DNA of 64,000 nt, taken from positions 1,426,001-1,490,000 of the forward strand of contig NZ_VFMR01000001.1 in assembly GCF_006715145.1 (NCBI RefSeq), given 5' to 3'. The position numbers were made by a program, and so were the translations under genes. The notes under the pieces are model-generated. The model was not told where the DNA came from. It searched no databases and saw only the letters and a program-made list of their open reading frames with translations. This DNA comes from Microbacterium sp. SLBN-146 (GTDB lineage Bacteria > Actinomycetota > Actinomycetes > Actinomycetales > Microbacteriaceae). This document shows positions 44,198 to 54,822 of the stretch, piece after piece; position 1 is the stretch's first letter; each line of letters opens with the position of its first letter.

Positions 44198-46564
44198 GTG
44201 GCAGATCGTCCGCAGTCCACCTATCGCCTGCAGATCAGGAGTGGCTTCACGCTCGATGACGCGGCGTCCGTCGTTCCCTACCTCGCCGATCTCGGCGTCT
44301 CGTGGGTGTACCTGTCGCCGATCCTCGCGGCGACCTCCGGCTCTGACCACGGCTACGACGTCGTCGACACGGGCCGCGTCGACGAGGCACGGGGCGGACC
44401 GGAGGCGCTGTCGCGGCTCGCGGCGGCCGCGCGGGCGGCGGGGCTCGGCATCCTGATCGACATCGTCCCCAACCACATGGGGGTCAGCGCTCCGCGCGAG
44501 AACGCATGGTGGTGGGACGTGCTGCGACTCGGGCGCGGCTCCCGCTTCGCCGACTTCTTCGACATCGATTGGGACTTCGGCGGCGGACGAGTGCGGATGC
44601 CGCTGCTCGGCGGCCCGCTCGACGAGATCCTCGAACGGGGTGAAGTCACGGTCGATCCGACCCCGGCTGACGACGCGCCCGACGGCGTCCTGCGCTACTT
44701 CGACCACGTTCTCCCTCTCGCGCCGGGTTCGCTCGACGCGGGAAGCGACATCGACGGCGTGCTCGCACGCCAGAACTTCGAGCTGCGCTTCTGGAAGGAC
44801 GAGGCCGCCGACCTCAACTACCGCCGGTTCTTCGGTGTGACGACCCTCGCGGGCGTCCGGATCGAGGATCCGCGCGTCTTCGACGAGACCCACCGCGAGA
44901 TCCTCCGGTGGGTGCGCGAAGGGCTCGCCGACGGACTCCGCGTCGATCATCCCGACGGTCTCCTCGATCCGGGTGCCTACTTCGACCGCCTCGCGTCGGC
45001 CCTGCGCGACGCCCGTGGCACCGACGAGGATCCCTATGTCCTCATCGAGAAGATCCTCGAGCATGGCGAACGGCTGCCGTCGTGGTGGCGCACCGACGGG
45101 ACGACGGGATACGACGCGCTCGCCGAGATCGACCGTGTGCTCATCGATCCGGCCGGTGAAGCGCCCCTCGACACGCTCGACGAGCGCCTTCGTGCCGAGA
45201 CGGAGCTCGCGCCGGCGCTCGACTGGCACGACCTCATCCATGACACGAAGCGGATGATCGCCGACACGATCCAGGTGTCCGAGATCCGTCGGCTCGTACG
45301 CGAACTGCCGGAGGCGATGCCGGATGCCGAGGACGCGCTCGCGGAGCTGCTCGCGTGCTTCCCCGTCTACCGCTCCTACCTCCCGGCGGGCCGTGAACAG
45401 CTCGACGCCGCCGTCGCCGAGGCATCGGTCCGGCGCCCCGAGCTCGCCGACACGATCGCGCGCCTGGGAGTCGTGCTCGCCGATCCGTCGGAGCCGGTCG
45501 CGCGAAGATTCCAGCAGACGACGGGCCCCGTCATGGCGAAGGGCGTCGAGGACACCGCGTTCTACCGCTACACGCGCCTCGGGGGACTGACCGAGGTCGG
45601 CGGCGATCCGTCCGTCTTCGCCCTCGACGTCGACGCGTTCCACGGGGTCCAGCGCGAGCGGCTCGCCTCGTGGCCGACCGCCATGACGACCCTCTCGACG
45701 CACGACACGAAGCGCGGCGAAGACGTGCGGGCACGGCTCGCGGTGCTGTCCGAGATCCCGGAGCGCTGGGCCGACGTGCTCGGCGAGCTTCGAGCCGTGG
45801 CATCCACGGGTCACGGTCCTTTCGACAACCTCCTGTGGCAGGCGATCGTGGGCGCGTGGCCCGCAAGCCCCGAGCGCCTCCACGCCTACGCCGAGAAGGC
45901 TGCGCGCGAAGCGGCCGAAGCGACCGGCTGGTGGGACCCGGATCCCGACTTCGAGAAGGCCATGGCAGGGGTCGTGGATGCCGCGGCGGGTGAGGCCAGA
46001 CCGCTCGTCGAGGCCTTCGTCGCCGAGATCCAGGCCGCGGGATGGTCGAACGGGCTCTCCGCGAAGCTGCTGCAGCTGACCGGGCCGGGCGTTCCCGATG
46101 TGTACCAGGGCTCGGAGTGGTGGGAGCAGTCCCTCGTCGACCCCGACAACCGCCGGCCTGTCGACTTCGCCGCGCGAGCGGAGATGCTGGCCCGCATCGA
46201 TGCCGACGCCGCTCGTGGCATCCTTCCCCCCGTCGACGGCACCGCCGCCGCGAAGCTCCTCGTCACCGCGCGGGCCCTGCGGCTGCGGCGCGAGAGGCCG
46301 GAGTCGTTCCGCCGGTACTTGCCGCTGACGGCGGTGGGCCCCGCGTCGGCGCATGTCGTCGCGGTCGATCGCGGCGGGGTGACGGCGGTCGCGACACGCC
46401 TTCCGATCGGCCTCGAGCGAGACGGCGGATGGCGGGACACCGTGCTGCTCCGCCCCGACCGTGCGGCCGTGGACGTGCTCACTGGCCGCACCTACGGCGG
46501 AGAGATCGCGCTCGCCGACCTGCTGTCGACCTATCCCGTCGCGCTTCTCGTGGAGGATTCATGA
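44198..46564 (+). CDS. treY: Maltooligosyl trehalose synthase
   Basis: A 788-residue GH13 enzyme that turns the reducing-end alpha-1,4 bond of maltodextrins into the alpha,alpha-1,1 bond of trehalose. It opens with the typical [16 protein letters not shown] and continues with [38 protein letters not shown], the catalytic glutamate in LIEKIL, and [12 protein letters not shown] 44198 follows GGAAGGG at eight bases. The gap to glgX is 16 bases, and treZ overlaps by four, so the three genes form one operon. Confidence 0.95.
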   Translation: MADRPQSTYRLQIRSGFTLDDAASVVPYLADLGVSWVYLSPILAATSGSDHGYDVVDTGRVDEARGGPEALSRLAAAARAAGLGILIDIVPNHMGVSAPRENAWWWDVLRLGRGSRFADFFDIDWDFGGGRVRMPLLGGPLDEILERGEVTVDPTPADDAPDGVLRYFDHVLPLAPGSLDAGSDIDGVLARQNFELRFWKDEAADLNYRRFFGVTTLAGVRIEDPRVFDETHREILRWVREGLADGLRVDHPDGLLDPGAYFDRLASALRDARGTDEDPYVLIEKILEHGERLPSWWRTDGTTGYDALAEIDRVLIDPAGEAPLDTLDERLRAETELAPALDWHDLIHDTKRMIADTIQVSEIRRLVRELPEAMPDAEDALAELLACFPVYRSYLPAGREQLDAAVAEASVRRPELADTIARLGVVLADPSEPVARRFQQTTGPVMAKGVEDTAFYRYTRLGGLTEVGGDPSVFALDVDAFHGVQRERLASWPTAMTTLSTHDTKRGEDVRARLAVLSEIPERWADVLGELRAVASTGHGPFDNLLWQAIVGAWPASPERLHAYAEKAAREAAEATGWWDPDPDFEKAMAGVVDAAAGEARPLVEAFVAEIQAAGWSNGLSAKLLQLTGPGVPDVYQGSEWWEQSLVDPDNRRPVDFAARAEMLARIDADAARGILPPVDGTAAAKLLVTARALRLRRERPESFRRYLPLTAVGPASAHVVAVDRGGVTAVATRLPIGLERDGGWRDTVLLRPDRAAVDVLTGRTYGGEIALADLLSTYPVALLVEDS

Positions 46565-48285
46565 TCGAGGTGTGGGCGCCGCGCGCCGACCGTGTCCGTC
46601 TTCGCCGCGCAGCCGGCGACATCGAGCTCTCGGCGGGTGGGGACGGGTGGTGGTCGGCTGCCGTCACGCTCGCCGACGGCGAACGGTACGGCTTCGTCCT
46701 CGGCGACGGAGACGACGTGCGTCCCGATCCCCGGTCACGGCGCCAGCCCGACGGCGTGCACGAGTCTTCTGCCGCGTTCGATCCGTCGGCGTTTGACTGG
46801 ACGGATGCCGCGTGGACCGGCCGTCAGCTCGCGGGTGGACTCATCTACGAGCTCCACATCGGCACGTTCACCCCGGAGGGCACCCTCGACTCCGCGATCG
46901 CTCGGCTCGACCACCTCGTCGACCTGGGCGTCACGCACGTCGAGCTGCTCCCCGTCAACGGTTTCAACGGCACGTGGAACTGGGGCTACGACGGCGTGCT
47001 CTGGTACACGGTGCACGAAGCCTACGGCGGACCGGTCGCGTACCAGCGCTTCGTCGACGCGGCGCACGCGAAGGGCCTCGCGGTCATCCAGGACGTCGTC
47101 CACAATCACCTCGGTCCGAGTGGCAACTACCTGCCCGAGTTCGGGCCCTACCTGCGCGACGGTCAGCGCAACACGTGGGGCGACTCCATCAATCTCGACG
47201 AGCCCGCCGTCCGCGAGTTCATCCTCGGCAACGCGCTCATGTGGATGCACGACTACCATCTCGACGGACTGCGGCTCGATGCCGTCCACGCCCTCCGTGA
47301 CGATGAGACTCCGCACCTCCTCCAGGAGATCGCGACGCGTACCGATGCCCTCTCGGCGCACCTCGGAAGGCCGTTGACGCTCATCGCCGAGTCCGACATG
47401 AACGACCCTCGCCTGATCCTGCCGCGTGAGGCCGGGGGGTACGGCCTGACGGCGCAGTGGTCCGACGACTGGCATCACGCCGTCCACGTCGCCCTGACGG
47501 GCGAGACGGTCGGCTATTACGCCGACTTCGCGGCCGCCGAAGCGTTCCCGAAGGTGTCGGAGGACGGATTCTTCCACGACGGCACCTACTCGTCGTTCCG
47601 CGGGCGGGATCACGGAGCTCCGATCCCCGACGGCGTGCCGGCGTGGCGACTCGTGACCTTCGCTCAGGACCACGACCAGATCGGCAACCGTGCGGCCGGC
47701 GATCGGCTCAGCCAGTCGCTCTCGCCGGGGCGGCTCGCGGTCGCTGCCGTGCTGACCCTCACATCGCCCGGAACCCCGATGCTCTTCATGGGCGAGGAAT
47801 GGGGGGCCTCCACGCCCTGGCAGTTCTTCACGTCGCATCCCGAACCCGAGCTGGGGGAGGCGACGGCGAAGGGTCGCATCGCCGAGTTCGAGCGCATGGG
47901 CTGGGATCGCGACCAGGTTCCCGATCCGCAGGATCCTGAGACGTTCCAGCGCTCGAAGCTCGATTGGTCTGAAGCGGATGCCGGTGACCACGCGCGCCTG
48001 CTCGCGTTGTACCGCGATCTGGCACGGCTCCGTCGCGAGCGCCCCGAGCTGACCGACCCGGCCTTCGGCGCGGCATCCGTCGGGGGAGGGCCGAAGCCCG
48101 ACGAGCGAACCTTCGTCCTGCGGCGAGGGGATGTGACGGTCCTCGCGAACCTCTCACCGGACGAGGTCTCGTTCGAGCTCGACGCCGACGCCGACGTGCT
48201 GCTCCTGTCGACCGACTCCGGCGTGCGGCTCGTCGGCGGGGTCGTCACGCTCCCGCCCGAGACCGCCGCGATCACCGGCCCGTAG
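46561..48285 (+). CDS. treZ: Maltooligosyl trehalose trehalohydrolase
   Basis: A 574-residue GH13 enzyme releasing trehalose from maltooligosyl trehalose. Signatures are [42 protein letters not shown], the nucleophile Asp in [13 protein letters not shown], the Glu in [10 protein letters not shown] and [12 protein letters not shown]. Start overlaps the treY stop (ATGA). It completes the TreY-TreZ trehalose route. Confidence 0.95.
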   Translation: MIEVWAPRADRVRLRRAAGDIELSAGGDGWWSAAVTLADGERYGFVLGDGDDVRPDPRSRRQPDGVHESSAAFDPSAFDWTDAAWTGRQLAGGLIYELHIGTFTPEGTLDSAIARLDHLVDLGVTHVELLPVNGFNGTWNWGYDGVLWYTVHEAYGGPVAYQRFVDAAHAKGLAVIQDVVHNHLGPSGNYLPEFGPYLRDGQRNTWGDSINLDEPAVREFILGNALMWMHDYHLDGLRLDAVHALRDDETPHLLQEIATRTDALSAHLGRPLTLIAESDMNDPRLILPREAGGYGLTAQWSDDWHHAVHVALTGETVGYYADFAAAEAFPKVSEDGFFHDGTYSSFRGRDHGAPIPDGVPAWRLVTFAQDHDQIGNRAAGDRLSQSLSPGRLAVAAVLTLTSPGTPMLFMGEEWGASTPWQFFTSHPEPELGEATAKGRIAEFERMGWDRDQVPDPQDPETFQRSKLDWSEADAGDHARLLALYRDLARLRRERPELTDPAFGAASVGGGPKPDERTFVLRRGDVTVLANLSPDEVSFELDADADVLLLSTDSGVRLVGGVVTLPPETAAITGP

Positions 48286-48296
48286 GCGCGGCGCGC

Positions 48297-48340
48297 CTTC
48301 CGCGCGCTTCGCGCTTGGCTTCCGCGCGCTTCGCGCTCGC
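48297..48340. repeat. 22-bp direct repeat x2 after treZ
   Basis: CTTCCGCGCGCTTCGCGCTT occurs twice in tandem (48297 and 48319) just after the treZ stop. Each copy contains GCGCGCTTCGCGC, which can fold back on itself (GCGCG-CTT-CGCGC), so the pair may act in transcription termination. Two 57-bp elements follow. Confidence 0.6.
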
Positions 48341-48350
48341 CCATCCCCGT

Positions 48351-48481
48351 TCACTTGTCTCAAATGGTGGCCTCTCCACGCGCAAGGTCGCCCTTTGAGA
48401 CAAGTGAGCGCGGGCTCTTTCCGCTCACTTGTCTTGAATGGTGGGATGCGGCGTCCTGAGGCCGCCCTTCGCGACAAGTGA
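48351..48481 (+). repeat. 57-bp palindromic element x2
   Basis: Copies at 48351-48407 and 48425-48481, separated by a 17-base linker. The first has fully compensated inner arms (TCAAA with TTTGA). The second reads TTGAATGG and CCCTTCGC. Both point the same way on the plus strand. They lie in the 466-base gap between treZ and the lipoprotein gene. From 48482 to 48751 the sequence is lower in GC and holds only the presumed upstream region of that gene. Confidence 0.85.
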
Positions 48482-48751
48482 GCGGCAGTCCCGGAGCCGC
48501 GGCGGGTGAGGCCGAGAGTGATCTTCACCGCGCGTCAATGCGCGATAGAGGATGTCACGCTCGTACACAGCCCACTTCTGCATACGTTCTGAAGCATGGG
48601 CGTAAAGTCGATGACTGGCACCTCCGAACGAGCCGTGTCTCGTAGTCTGGGATCGCGCACCACGCTCGGAAGGACGAGGGTTGCGGAGCTCCCCGATGCC
48701 AGGTCGCCGGAACCGCCTAGCGGAGTCGGGTGCACACGCCCCCAAATATGC

Positions 48752-49252
48752 ATGAGGTACCTCCGTGCCTGCGCGGCAACTATCGTCGTAGCGACACTCA
48801 CCTTTGCCGCAAGTGGGTGTGCACTGAGCGAAGGATCGCAGACCGAGGGCATTGACGAATTGTTCTGGTCCGAGGCTGCGGCGGATGCACGCGCTGAGTG
48901 TCTTCGTGATCGTGGCTGGGACGTCACGCAGGAAGATGAAGCCATCATCGCGGAGGTCTCGCCAGACCGTGAGGCGCTCTATCAGCGAGACGGCGTTGCG
49001 TGCATTGCACAGGTCGGTCGGGATCCGGATGCAGAGCTGACCGCACCCGAGATGGACAACGTGTTCTCTTGGTACATGGAGATTGCCGATTGCCTTGAAG
49101 CGAGAGGCTACTCTGTGCCGACGCGACCGACCGAGCAGGCTTTCCTCGACATGTACGACACAGACCCCTGGATTCCCTGGATCGAGCTGGATGGTCTCCA
49201 GCTGTCTCGGGCAGAGGCGCAATGCCCTGCTCTACAGCGCCCGCGAGCCTGA
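48752..49252 (+). CDS. Hypothetical lipoprotein
   Basis: A 166-residue secreted protein. Residues 1-23 are a lipoprotein signal peptide with basic N-terminus, hydrophobic core and lipobox AASGC. The mature part is acidic and helical with conserved-looking CLRDRGWDV, ACIAQVGRDPDAE, ADCLEARGYSV and RAEAQCPAL segments, four cysteines that could pair. Similar Cys-paired small lipoproteins are common in Microbacteriaceae, but no function is known. A longer frame from 48596 is unlikely because the signal peptide would be buried. The GC content of this gene and its upstream region is visibly lower than that of its neighbours, and its codons are less biased, which hints at horizontal acquisition. Confidence 0.75.
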   Translation: MRYLRACAATIVVATLTFAASGCALSEGSQTEGIDELFWSEAAADARAECLRDRGWDVTQEDEAIIAEVSPDREALYQRDGVACIAQVGRDPDAELTAPEMDNVFSWYMEIADCLEARGYSVPTRPTEQAFLDMYDTDPWIPWIELDGLQLSRAEAQCPALQRPRA

Positions 49253-49337
49253 CCAGGGAGCGGCGACGATCCGTGGTCCCTGGCGGGCCTTGAGTGAGAG
49301 ATACGGTCGGACCCTGCGCGCCTCGGCGTGCTCTCGT

Positions 49338-49468
49338 TCACTTGTCGCAAAAGGCGACGTGCACGCCTCCGGGCCCGCCACACGCGACGAGTGAGCCAGA
49401 CCGGTGCCAGTTCACTTGTCTCGAATGGCGGGATGCCGCGGCGTGAGGCCGCACTTTGCGACAAGTGA
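49338..49468. repeat. 57-bp palindromic element x2 between convergent genes
   Basis: Copies at 49338-49394 and 49412-49468 with a 17-base linker. The first is diverged (right end GACGAGTGA) and seems inverted. The second is canonical (TCGAATGGCGGG). They separate the lipoprotein gene and the thiolase gene, whose 3' ends face each other. Confidence 0.82.
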
Positions 49469-49489
49469 GCTCAACCCGAGGTCAGCGGG

Positions 49490-50674
49490 TCAGCGGGTCA
49501 GGATGAGCGCGTCTCCCTGGCCGCCGCCTCCGCAGAGCGCGACGGCCGCCGTGCCACCGCCGCGGCGCACGAGCTCGTGCACGGCGTGGACGACGAGGCG
49601 GTTGCCGGAGGCGCCGATCGGGTGGCCGATCGCGATCCCGCCACCGTGGGGGTTGACGACGTCGTCGGACAGGCCGAGTTCGCGCTGCGAGCGAGCGACG
49701 ACGGCTCCGAAGGCCTCGTTGATCTCGACGATGTCGAGGTCGCCCGCCGCGATGCCCTGCTTCGCGAGCGCCTTCTCGATCGCCCGCGCGGGCTGCGCGT
49801 GCAGCGAGTTGTCGGGCCCTGCGACCTGGCCGGACGCGCCGACGACCGCGAGGATCTCCCACCCGTTCTCATCGGCGTGCGCGCGCGTCGTGAGGACGAC
49901 GGCGGATGCTCCGTCCGAGATCTGCGACGCGTTCCCGGCCGTGATCGAGCCGTCCTTCGCGAAGGCCGGGCGCAGTCCCGCGAGCGTTTCGACGGTCGTC
50001 TCGGGGCGCACACCCTCGTCCTTCGTGACGACGATCGGGTCGCCCTTCCGCTGCGGGATCTCGACGGGCACGATCTCAGCCTCGAAGAGGCCCGCATCGT
50101 GCGCGGCGGCGGCGCGCTGGTGGGAGCGGGCGGCGACGGCATCCTGCATCTCCCGCGTGATCTCGAAGCGCTCGTTGTGGCGTTCCGTCGACGCGCCCAT
50201 GCTCTCGGCGTCGTAGACATCCGTCAGCCCGTCGTACGCCATGTGGTCGAGCACCTCGACCGAGCCGTACGACCAGCCCTCGCGTGAGCCCATGAGCAGG
50301 TGCGGCGCGCGCGTCATCGACTCCATGCCGGCGGCGACGACGACCGTGGCATCGCCGAGGCGCAGCATCCGGGCTCCGTCGATGATCGCCGTGAGCCCCG
50401 ACAGACACACCTTGTTGATGCTGCCCGCGTGGACGTCCCACCCGATGCCCGCGCCGATCGAGGCTTGGCGTGCGGGGTTCTGCCCCGACCCCGCCGCGAG
50501 CACCTGTCCGACGAGGACGGCGTCGACAGCGGATGCCGGGATGCCGCCCTTCTCGAGCGCGCCCTTGATCGCGAGCGAGCCGAGCTGCGGCGCGGTGAGT
50601 GAGGAGAGCTGGCCCCTGAGGCGGCCCTGCGGAGTGCGCGCGGCGGCGATGATGACGACGTCGTCGGTGTTCAT
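49490..50674 (-). CDS. Acetyl-CoA C-acetyltransferase (thiolase)
   Basis: A 394-residue degradative-type thiolase. Nucleophile Cys90 lies in [11 protein letters not shown]; the conserved [19 protein letters not shown] and CGGGGQGDA blocks are intact. Together with the two CoA-transferase subunits encoded upstream it would split acetoacetyl-CoA into two acetyl-CoA; a 3-oxoadipyl-CoA substrate is an alternative. ATG 50674 is preceded by GAAAGGA and overlaps the stop of the transferase B gene. Confidence 0.9.
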   Translation of the reverse strand: MNTDDVVIIAAARTPQGRLRGQLSSLTAPQLGSLAIKGALEKGGIPASAVDAVLVGQVLAAGSGQNPARQASIGAGIGWDVHAGSINKVCLSGLTAIIDGARMLRLGDATVVVAAGMESMTRAPHLLMGSREGWSYGSVEVLDHMAYDGLTDVYDAESMGASTERHNERFEITREMQDAVAARSHQRAAAAHDAGLFEAEIVPVEIPQRKGDPIVVTKDEGVRPETTVETLAGLRPAFAKDGSITAGNASQISDGASAVVLTTRAHADENGWEILAVVGASGQVAGPDNSLHAQPARAIEKALAKQGIAAGDLDIVEINEAFGAVVARSQRELGLSDDVVNPHGGGIAIGHPIGASGNRLVVHAVHELVRRGGGTAAVALCGGGGQGDALILTR

Positions 50675-51318
50675 GTGTCGATCCTTTCAGGGACGCGGAG
50701 AGGAGGTTCGGTGGCGGCGATGACCTCGTCGACCGTGACGCCAGGCGCGGTCTCGACGAGCACGAGTCCGGCATCCGTCACGTCGATGACCGCAAGGTCG
50801 GTGATGATGCGATCGACGACTCCGCGACCGGTGAGGGGGAGGGAGCACTCGTTCACGATCTTCGCCGAGCCGTCGCGAGCGACATGTTCCATGAGCACGA
50901 TGACTTTCGCGGCCCCGTGCACGAGATCCATCGCGCCGCCGGGCCCCTTGACCATCTTTCCCGGGATCATCCAGTTCGCGAGGTCCCCGGTGGCCGAGAC
51001 CTGCATCGCTCCGAGGATCGCGGCGTCGATCTTGCCGCCGCGGATCATGCCGAAGCTCGCGGCGGAGTCGAAGAACGCCGCGCCGGGGAGGGTCGTGACG
51101 GTCTCCTTGCCGGCGTTGATGAGGTCGGGGTCGACGTTCTCCTCTTTCGGGTACGGGCCGACGCCGAGGATGCCGTTCTCGGACTGCAGCACGACCGTGA
51201 CGCCGTCCGGGACGTAATTCGGCACGAGGGTCGGCAGGCCGATACCGAGGTTGACGTACGAACCGTCTGCCAGTTCGCGCGCTGCGCGGGCGGCCATCTC
51301 GTTGCGGGTCAGCGCCAT
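50671..51318 (-). CDS. 3-oxoacid CoA-transferase subunit B
   Basis: A 215-residue catalytic subunit of a succinyl-CoA:3-oxoacid (or 3-oxoadipate) CoA-transferase. The active-site glutamate is in [11 protein letters not shown]; other family segments are [13 protein letters not shown] and [15 protein letters not shown]. It is coupled to the thiolase gene (ATGA) and lies one base after the subunit A gene. Which 3-oxoacid is used cannot be told from motifs. Confidence 0.9.
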   Translation of the reverse strand: MALTRNEMAARAARELADGSYVNLGIGLPTLVPNYVPDGVTVVLQSENGILGVGPYPKEENVDPDLINAGKETVTTLPGAAFFDSAASFGMIRGGKIDAAILGAMQVSATGDLANWMIPGKMVKGPGGAMDLVHGAAKVIVLMEHVARDGSAKIVNECSLPLTGRGVVDRIITDLAVIDVTDAGLVLVETAPGVTVDEVIAATEPPLRVPERIDT

Positions 51319-51319
51319 G

Positions 51320-52111
51320 TCAGCTCTCCTCTGTTCGGGCGTCCGCGGCAGGGCGGACGGTGCGCCGCTCGATGCGCTTCTCGATGTCCGTGCCGACCTC
51401 GATCATCCGATGCACGTAGATGCCGGGGAGGTGGATGCTGTCGGGGTCGAGCTCACCCGGTTCGACGAGCTGCTCGACCTGCGCGATGCACACGCGTCCG
51501 GCCATCGCGGCGAGCGGGTTGAAGTTCCGCGCGGCCTTGTTGAAGACGAGGTTGCCGTGCCGATCGCCGCGCAGGGCGTGGACGAGCGAGAAGTCCGTCA
51601 CGATGGCCTCTTCCAGCACGTACTCGCGCGGCTCGCCCGTCATGTGGAACGTGCGGACGTCTTTCGCGGGCGAGGCGACGGCGATCCCGCCCGACCCGTC
51701 GTAGCGGCGGGGGAGGCCGCCCTCGGCGACCTGGGTGCCGACGCCCGTCTGCGTGTAGAAGGCGGCGATTCCCGACCCGCCCGCGCGGAGCTTCTCGGCG
51801 AGCGTTCCCTGGGGGGTGAGTTCGAGTTCGAGCTCGCCCGAGAGGAACTGGCGCTCGAACTCCTTGTTCTCGCCGACGTACGACGACGTCATCTTCCGGA
51901 TCCGCTGCGCGTTCAGCAGGATTCCGAGTCCCCAGTCGTCGACGCCGCAGTTGTTGCTGACGATGCTGAGGTCTCGCGTGCCCTGCGCGAGCAGGGCTTC
52001 GATGAGGGCGATGGGATTGCCCGAGAGGCCGAACCCGCCGACGGCGAGCGATGCGCCGTCGGGGATGTCGGAGACGGCCTCGGCCGCCGATCCCCAGGTC
52101 TTGTCGATCAC
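51320..52111 (-). CDS. 3-oxoacid CoA-transferase subunit A
   Basis: A 263-residue CoA-transferase subunit with the glycine-rich [14 protein letters not shown] entry, [15 protein letters not shown] and [12 protein letters not shown] segments. GTG 52111 has GAAGGAG five bases upstream and is clearly better than longer frames. It heads a three-gene operon (A, B, thiolase) divergent from an IclR regulator gene, 103 bases away. Confidence 0.9.
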   Translation of the reverse strand: MIDKTWGSAAEAVSDIPDGASLAVGGFGLSGNPIALIEALLAQGTRDLSIVSNNCGVDDWGLGILLNAQRIRKMTSSYVGENKEFERQFLSGELELELTPQGTLAEKLRAGGSGIAAFYTQTGVGTQVAEGGLPRRYDGSGGIAVASPAKDVRTFHMTGEPREYVLEEAIVTDFSLVHALRGDRHGNLVFNKAARNFNPLAAMAGRVCIAQVEQLVEPGELDPDSIHLPGIYVHRMIEVGTDIEKRIERRTVRPAADARTEES

Positions 52112-52207
52112 GTGTGCTCCTTCGCGCCGCCGGTACGCCTCCAGTCTGGAAGGGGCCGGGATGCCGCGACACCGTGCCTGTTGCCATGTGGACCTCCCGA
52201 CGCGTAC

Positions 52208-52224
52208 TGTCCATATGGTGGACA
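52208..52224. promoter_or_regulatory. Palindrome over the iclR start codon
   Basis: TGTCCA and TGGACA flank five bases (TATGG) that contain the ATG of the IclR gene at 52215. No Shine-Dalgarno is visible upstream, so the gene may be read from a leaderless or near-leaderless transcript. The palindrome is well placed for the regulator to block its own transcription and that of the divergent operon. Confidence 0.45.
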
Positions 52225-53003
52225 CGTCGACTATCCCGGGAGCGCAAGCGGTCGCGCGGGCGGCGCGCATCCTGCGGCTCGTGTCGCAGGGCGGCGACGA
52301 GGGGATGCCGGTCGTCGAGCTCGCCCAGCGCGCCGACCTCACACGGCCGACGACCCACCGTCTGCTGCAGGCGCTCCGTCACGAAGGGCTCGTCGACCAG
52401 GACGAGCGGACGGGGCGCTGGACCGCAGGCCCCGAGCTCTATCTCATGGGCCAGGCCGCGGCATCCCGCTATGACATCACCGCGATCGCGCGTGACATCG
52501 TGCGTTCGCTCGCCGTGCGGACCGAGGAGAGTGCGTTCCTCTCCGTCCGCCGCGGCGACGAGACGGTGTGCCTGCTGCGCGAAGAGGGGAGTTTTCCGAT
52601 CCGCTCGTTCGTGCTGTCGGAAGGCGTGCGGTTCCCGCTCGGCGTGGCGTCGGCGGGCCTCGCGATCCTGGCGTTCCTGCCACCCCACGATGTGGACGCC
52701 TACTTCGAGCGGCATCCGAATCTCGCGACCGAGTGGGGCGCCGCGCACGGCGAGGCGAGGCTGCGCACGCGTCTGCGCGAGACGCACGAGACCGGCTACG
52801 CCGTGAATCCCGGGCTGATCGTCGAGGGCAGCTACGGCATCGGTGCTGCCGTCTTCACGCGCGAGGGGCATCCGCAGTGGGCGCTGAGCCTCACGGGCGT
52901 GCAGTTCCGCTTCGGACCCGATCGCCTCGCGGAGCTCGGTCGCACGCTCCTCGCCCACGCGCACCAGCTCTCGTCGCGGATCGCGGCGTCGGGCCGCGGG
53001 TAG
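52215..53003 (+). CDS. IclR-family transcriptional regulator
   Basis: A 262-residue IclR regulator. The N-terminal winged helix includes RILRLVSQGG and LTRPTTHRLLQALRHEGLV. The C-terminal effector domain carries ESAFLSVRRGDETVCL, GVASAGLAILAFL and the glycine-rich GSYGIGAAVFTREG. Divergent placement from the CoA-transferase/thiolase operon makes that operon the likely target. GTG 52218 is an alternative start one codon downstream. Confidence 0.88.
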   Translation: MVDTSTIPGAQAVARAARILRLVSQGGDEGMPVVELAQRADLTRPTTHRLLQALRHEGLVDQDERTGRWTAGPELYLMGQAAASRYDITAIARDIVRSLAVRTEESAFLSVRRGDETVCLLREEGSFPIRSFVLSEGVRFPLGVASAGLAILAFLPPHDVDAYFERHPNLATEWGAAHGEARLRTRLRETHETGYAVNPGLIVEGSYGIGAAVFTREGHPQWALSLTGVQFRFGPDRLAELGRTLLAHAHQLSSRIAASGRG

Positions 53004-53013
53004 CGTGGACGGC

Positions 53014-53538
53014 ATGGCGATCGTCGTGATGGGTGTCTCCGGCGCGGGGAAGTCCACGATCGCGGCGGCCATCGCCCGCGAGATCGGAGGCATCTTCCTC
53101 GACGCCGACGACCTGCACCCGCCGGCGAACGTTGCGAAGATGACCGCGGGCATCCCGCTTACGGACGAGGATCGGATGCCGTGGCTCGTGCTCTGCGGCG
53201 AGGCCCTCGTGCATGAGCTCGAGCGCGGCGGGGTCCCGGTGCTGGCGTGCTCGGCGCTCCGGCGGCGCTACCGCGACGCCATCCGTGCCGTCGCGCCTGA
53301 CACGTACTTCGTCGAACTCGACGGCTCGCCAGAGCTCCTTGCGGCGCGTGTGTCCGGGCGGGAGGGGCACTTCATGCCTCCCGCGCTCCTTACCTCGCAG
53401 CTGCAGACGCTCGAATCGCTCGGCTCCGATGAGTCGGGAGTCGTCGTCGATGTCGCGCTGGACCCGTCGCAGATCGCCGAAGCGGCCGTCGCGGCGTGGC
53501 GCCGGTCAGTTCCGGAACCGGCCTACACAGAGGAGTGA
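53014..53538 (+). CDS. gntK: Gluconokinase
   Basis: A 174-residue kinase that phosphorylates gluconate to 6-phosphogluconate. Walker A is GVSGAGKST near the N-terminus, followed by LDADDLHPPANVAKM, which binds gluconate, PLTDEDRMPWL and SALRRRYRDAIR. ATG 53014 gives the usual short N-terminus; GTG 53005 is possible. No gluconate permease is adjacent. Confidence 0.93.
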   Translation: MAIVVMGVSGAGKSTIAAAIAREIGGIFLDADDLHPPANVAKMTAGIPLTDEDRMPWLVLCGEALVHELERGGVPVLACSALRRRYRDAIRAVAPDTYFVELDGSPELLAARVSGREGHFMPPALLTSQLQTLESLGSDESGVVVDVALDPSQIAEAAVAAWRRSVPEPAYTEE

Positions 53539-53540
53539 GC

Positions 53541-53756
53541 ATGGCGACCTACGATCTCGACCGCACGACGGTCGGCGAGCTGCTCGACGACCCGCGCGCC
53601 CGAGCCATCATCGACGAGCTCGTTCCCGGCATGAGCGACCACCCGATGGTCGGCTTCGCGCGCGGCATGCCCGCGGCATCCGTCCTGCAGATGGCGGGCG
53701 GACGGGTCGATCCCGCGACGCTGGAGCAGCTGAAGAGCCGGATCGCTGCGCTCTGA
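53541..53756 (+). CDS. Small helical domain protein (71 aa)
   Basis: A 71-residue protein with GAGGAGTGAGC just before the ATG. It reads as one compact helical domain (TVGELLDDPRARAIIDELVP, then a hydrophobic turn and LEQLKSRIAAL). Similar short domains occur at the C-terminus of some carbohydrate-active enzymes; here it is free-standing. It starts two bases after gntK, so it is cotranscribed with it. Function unknown. Confidence 0.7.
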   Translation: MATYDLDRTTVGELLDDPRARAIIDELVPGMSDHPMVGFARGMPAASVLQMAGGRVDPATLEQLKSRIAAL

Positions 53757-53766
53757 CCTACGACCT

Positions 53767-54267
53767 TTACACGGCTGCTGTGGCGTCTTTCTTGACGACC
53801 ACTGTCGTGCCCGTCTGCGGGGACGGAACCGGCGTTGTCTGAAGCAGGATCGCACCGGCGAGAACGATCGCGATTGCGGGGAGGATGCCGAGGCCGGGCA
53901 TGCTGTCTGCAGTGACCCAGCCCTGCCAGAAGAAGCCGGGATCGATGAGCGGGTTGACGACGGCAATGACGGCAACGGCGGCCAGGGCGCTTCGACGCAC
54001 GCGCCTGCCGAGGGTCCACACTGCCGCCGTCGCGGCAACGCTCAGCAGCAGCCCGGCCGCCCAGATCGGCAGGGAGTCGTCGATGCTTGCCGCGCTCATC
54101 GCGTCGAGACACTGCGTGGTGTAGGGCAAGCGATCAGTGACGTCGACGACCAGTGAGTCGCTGCACGCGGACCACCACATGAGTCGGTCAGCGCTCCGCA
54201 CCAGACCGAGCCCGAGGAGCGCTGCGCCGAGCACTCGTGTCAGTACGATTCCCCATCGCTGCGTCAT
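53767..54267 (-). CDS. Hypothetical membrane protein, four helices
   Basis: A 166-residue protein with about four hydrophobic helices (VLTRVLGAALLGLGLV, LPIWAAGLLLSVAATAAVW, ALAAVAVIAVVNPLI, ILPAIAIVLAGAILL) and a loop containing two cysteines (SACSDSL, TTQCLDAM) between helices 1 and 2. Short polar C-terminus. No family recognised. Its 3' end faces the small gene after gntK with a 10-base gap. Confidence 0.65.
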   Translation of the reverse strand: MTQRWGIVLTRVLGAALLGLGLVRSADRLMWWSACSDSLVVDVTDRLPYTTQCLDAMSAASIDDSLPIWAAGLLLSVAATAAVWTLGRRVRRSALAAVAVIAVVNPLIDPGFFWQGWVTADSMPGLGILPAIAIVLAGAILLQTTPVPSPQTGTTVVVKKDATAAV

Positions 54268-54312
54268 GGCGTGATGCTACCTCTCCGAGGGCGTGAGCCG
54301 GATGCGTTCATG

Positions 54313-54822
54313 TCAGCAGTAGTTCCCGTTTTTGAGCGTGATCGAGGCGCCGAAGTTGTCGATCTTGTACCAGACGCCGCTGCTGTACTTCGAGTTGTAG
54401 TACTTGGACTGGACTGAACCGGACGCACCGCCGAAAATCGCGATGCACTTGCCGTACGGAACAAAGACGGCATCCCAGTCGTAGTAGCGGCCGCTGGAAT
54501 CCTTGAACTGGTTTGAAGACGTCCCGTTCTTGATCGACTGTTGAACACCCGACGCTGTCCCGAGCACAGTTTGGCCCGGGCTGGGCGAGAAGTTGGTCCG
54601 GATCAGGAACGAGCTCGACGCCATGTTCGCCCAGATGCTGCCACAGGCGTCGGTCTTCGTGTTGGTGGTGCACCGAGCGTCGCCCGCGTAGGCCGGGGCT
54701 CCGACGCCGACAAGCGCTGAGGCAAGCGTGATTGTCGCGACGACGAGAACCGGTTGTCTGCCCGACCGCCTCGAACCGCTCCCCCGGGCCATCGAATGTC
54801 GGCCAGTGGTGGTGACGCTCAT
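54313..54822 (-). CDS. Hypothetical secreted protein
   Basis: A 169-residue protein with an N-terminal basic stretch, a hydrophobic core (VLVVATITLASALVGVG) and a cleavage site near AYA-GDAR, so the mature part is about 118 residues and extracellular. It has four cysteines (RCTTN, DACGS, GKCIA and the C-terminal NYC), consistent with two disulfides, and is Ser/Tyr-rich with charged residues few in number. Size, disulfides and aromatic repeats (KYYNSKYSSGVWYKI) would fit a secreted antimicrobial or wall-interacting protein; that is speculation. The start at 54822 is chosen from the signal peptide. Confidence 0.65.
   Translation of the reverse strand: MSVTTTGRHSMARGSGSRRSGRQPVLVVATITLASALVGVGAPAYAGDARCTTNTKTDACGSIWANMASSSFLIRTNFSPSPGQTVLGTASGVQQSIKNGTSSNQFKDSSGRYYDWDAVFVPYGKCIAIFGGASGSVQSKYYNSKYSSGVWYKIDNFGASITLKNGNYC

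Noticed and set aside
52208..52224. Ribosome-binding site for the IclR gene
   Set aside because: No purine-rich sequence at proper distance exists; the symmetry suggests an operator and a leaderless transcript instead.
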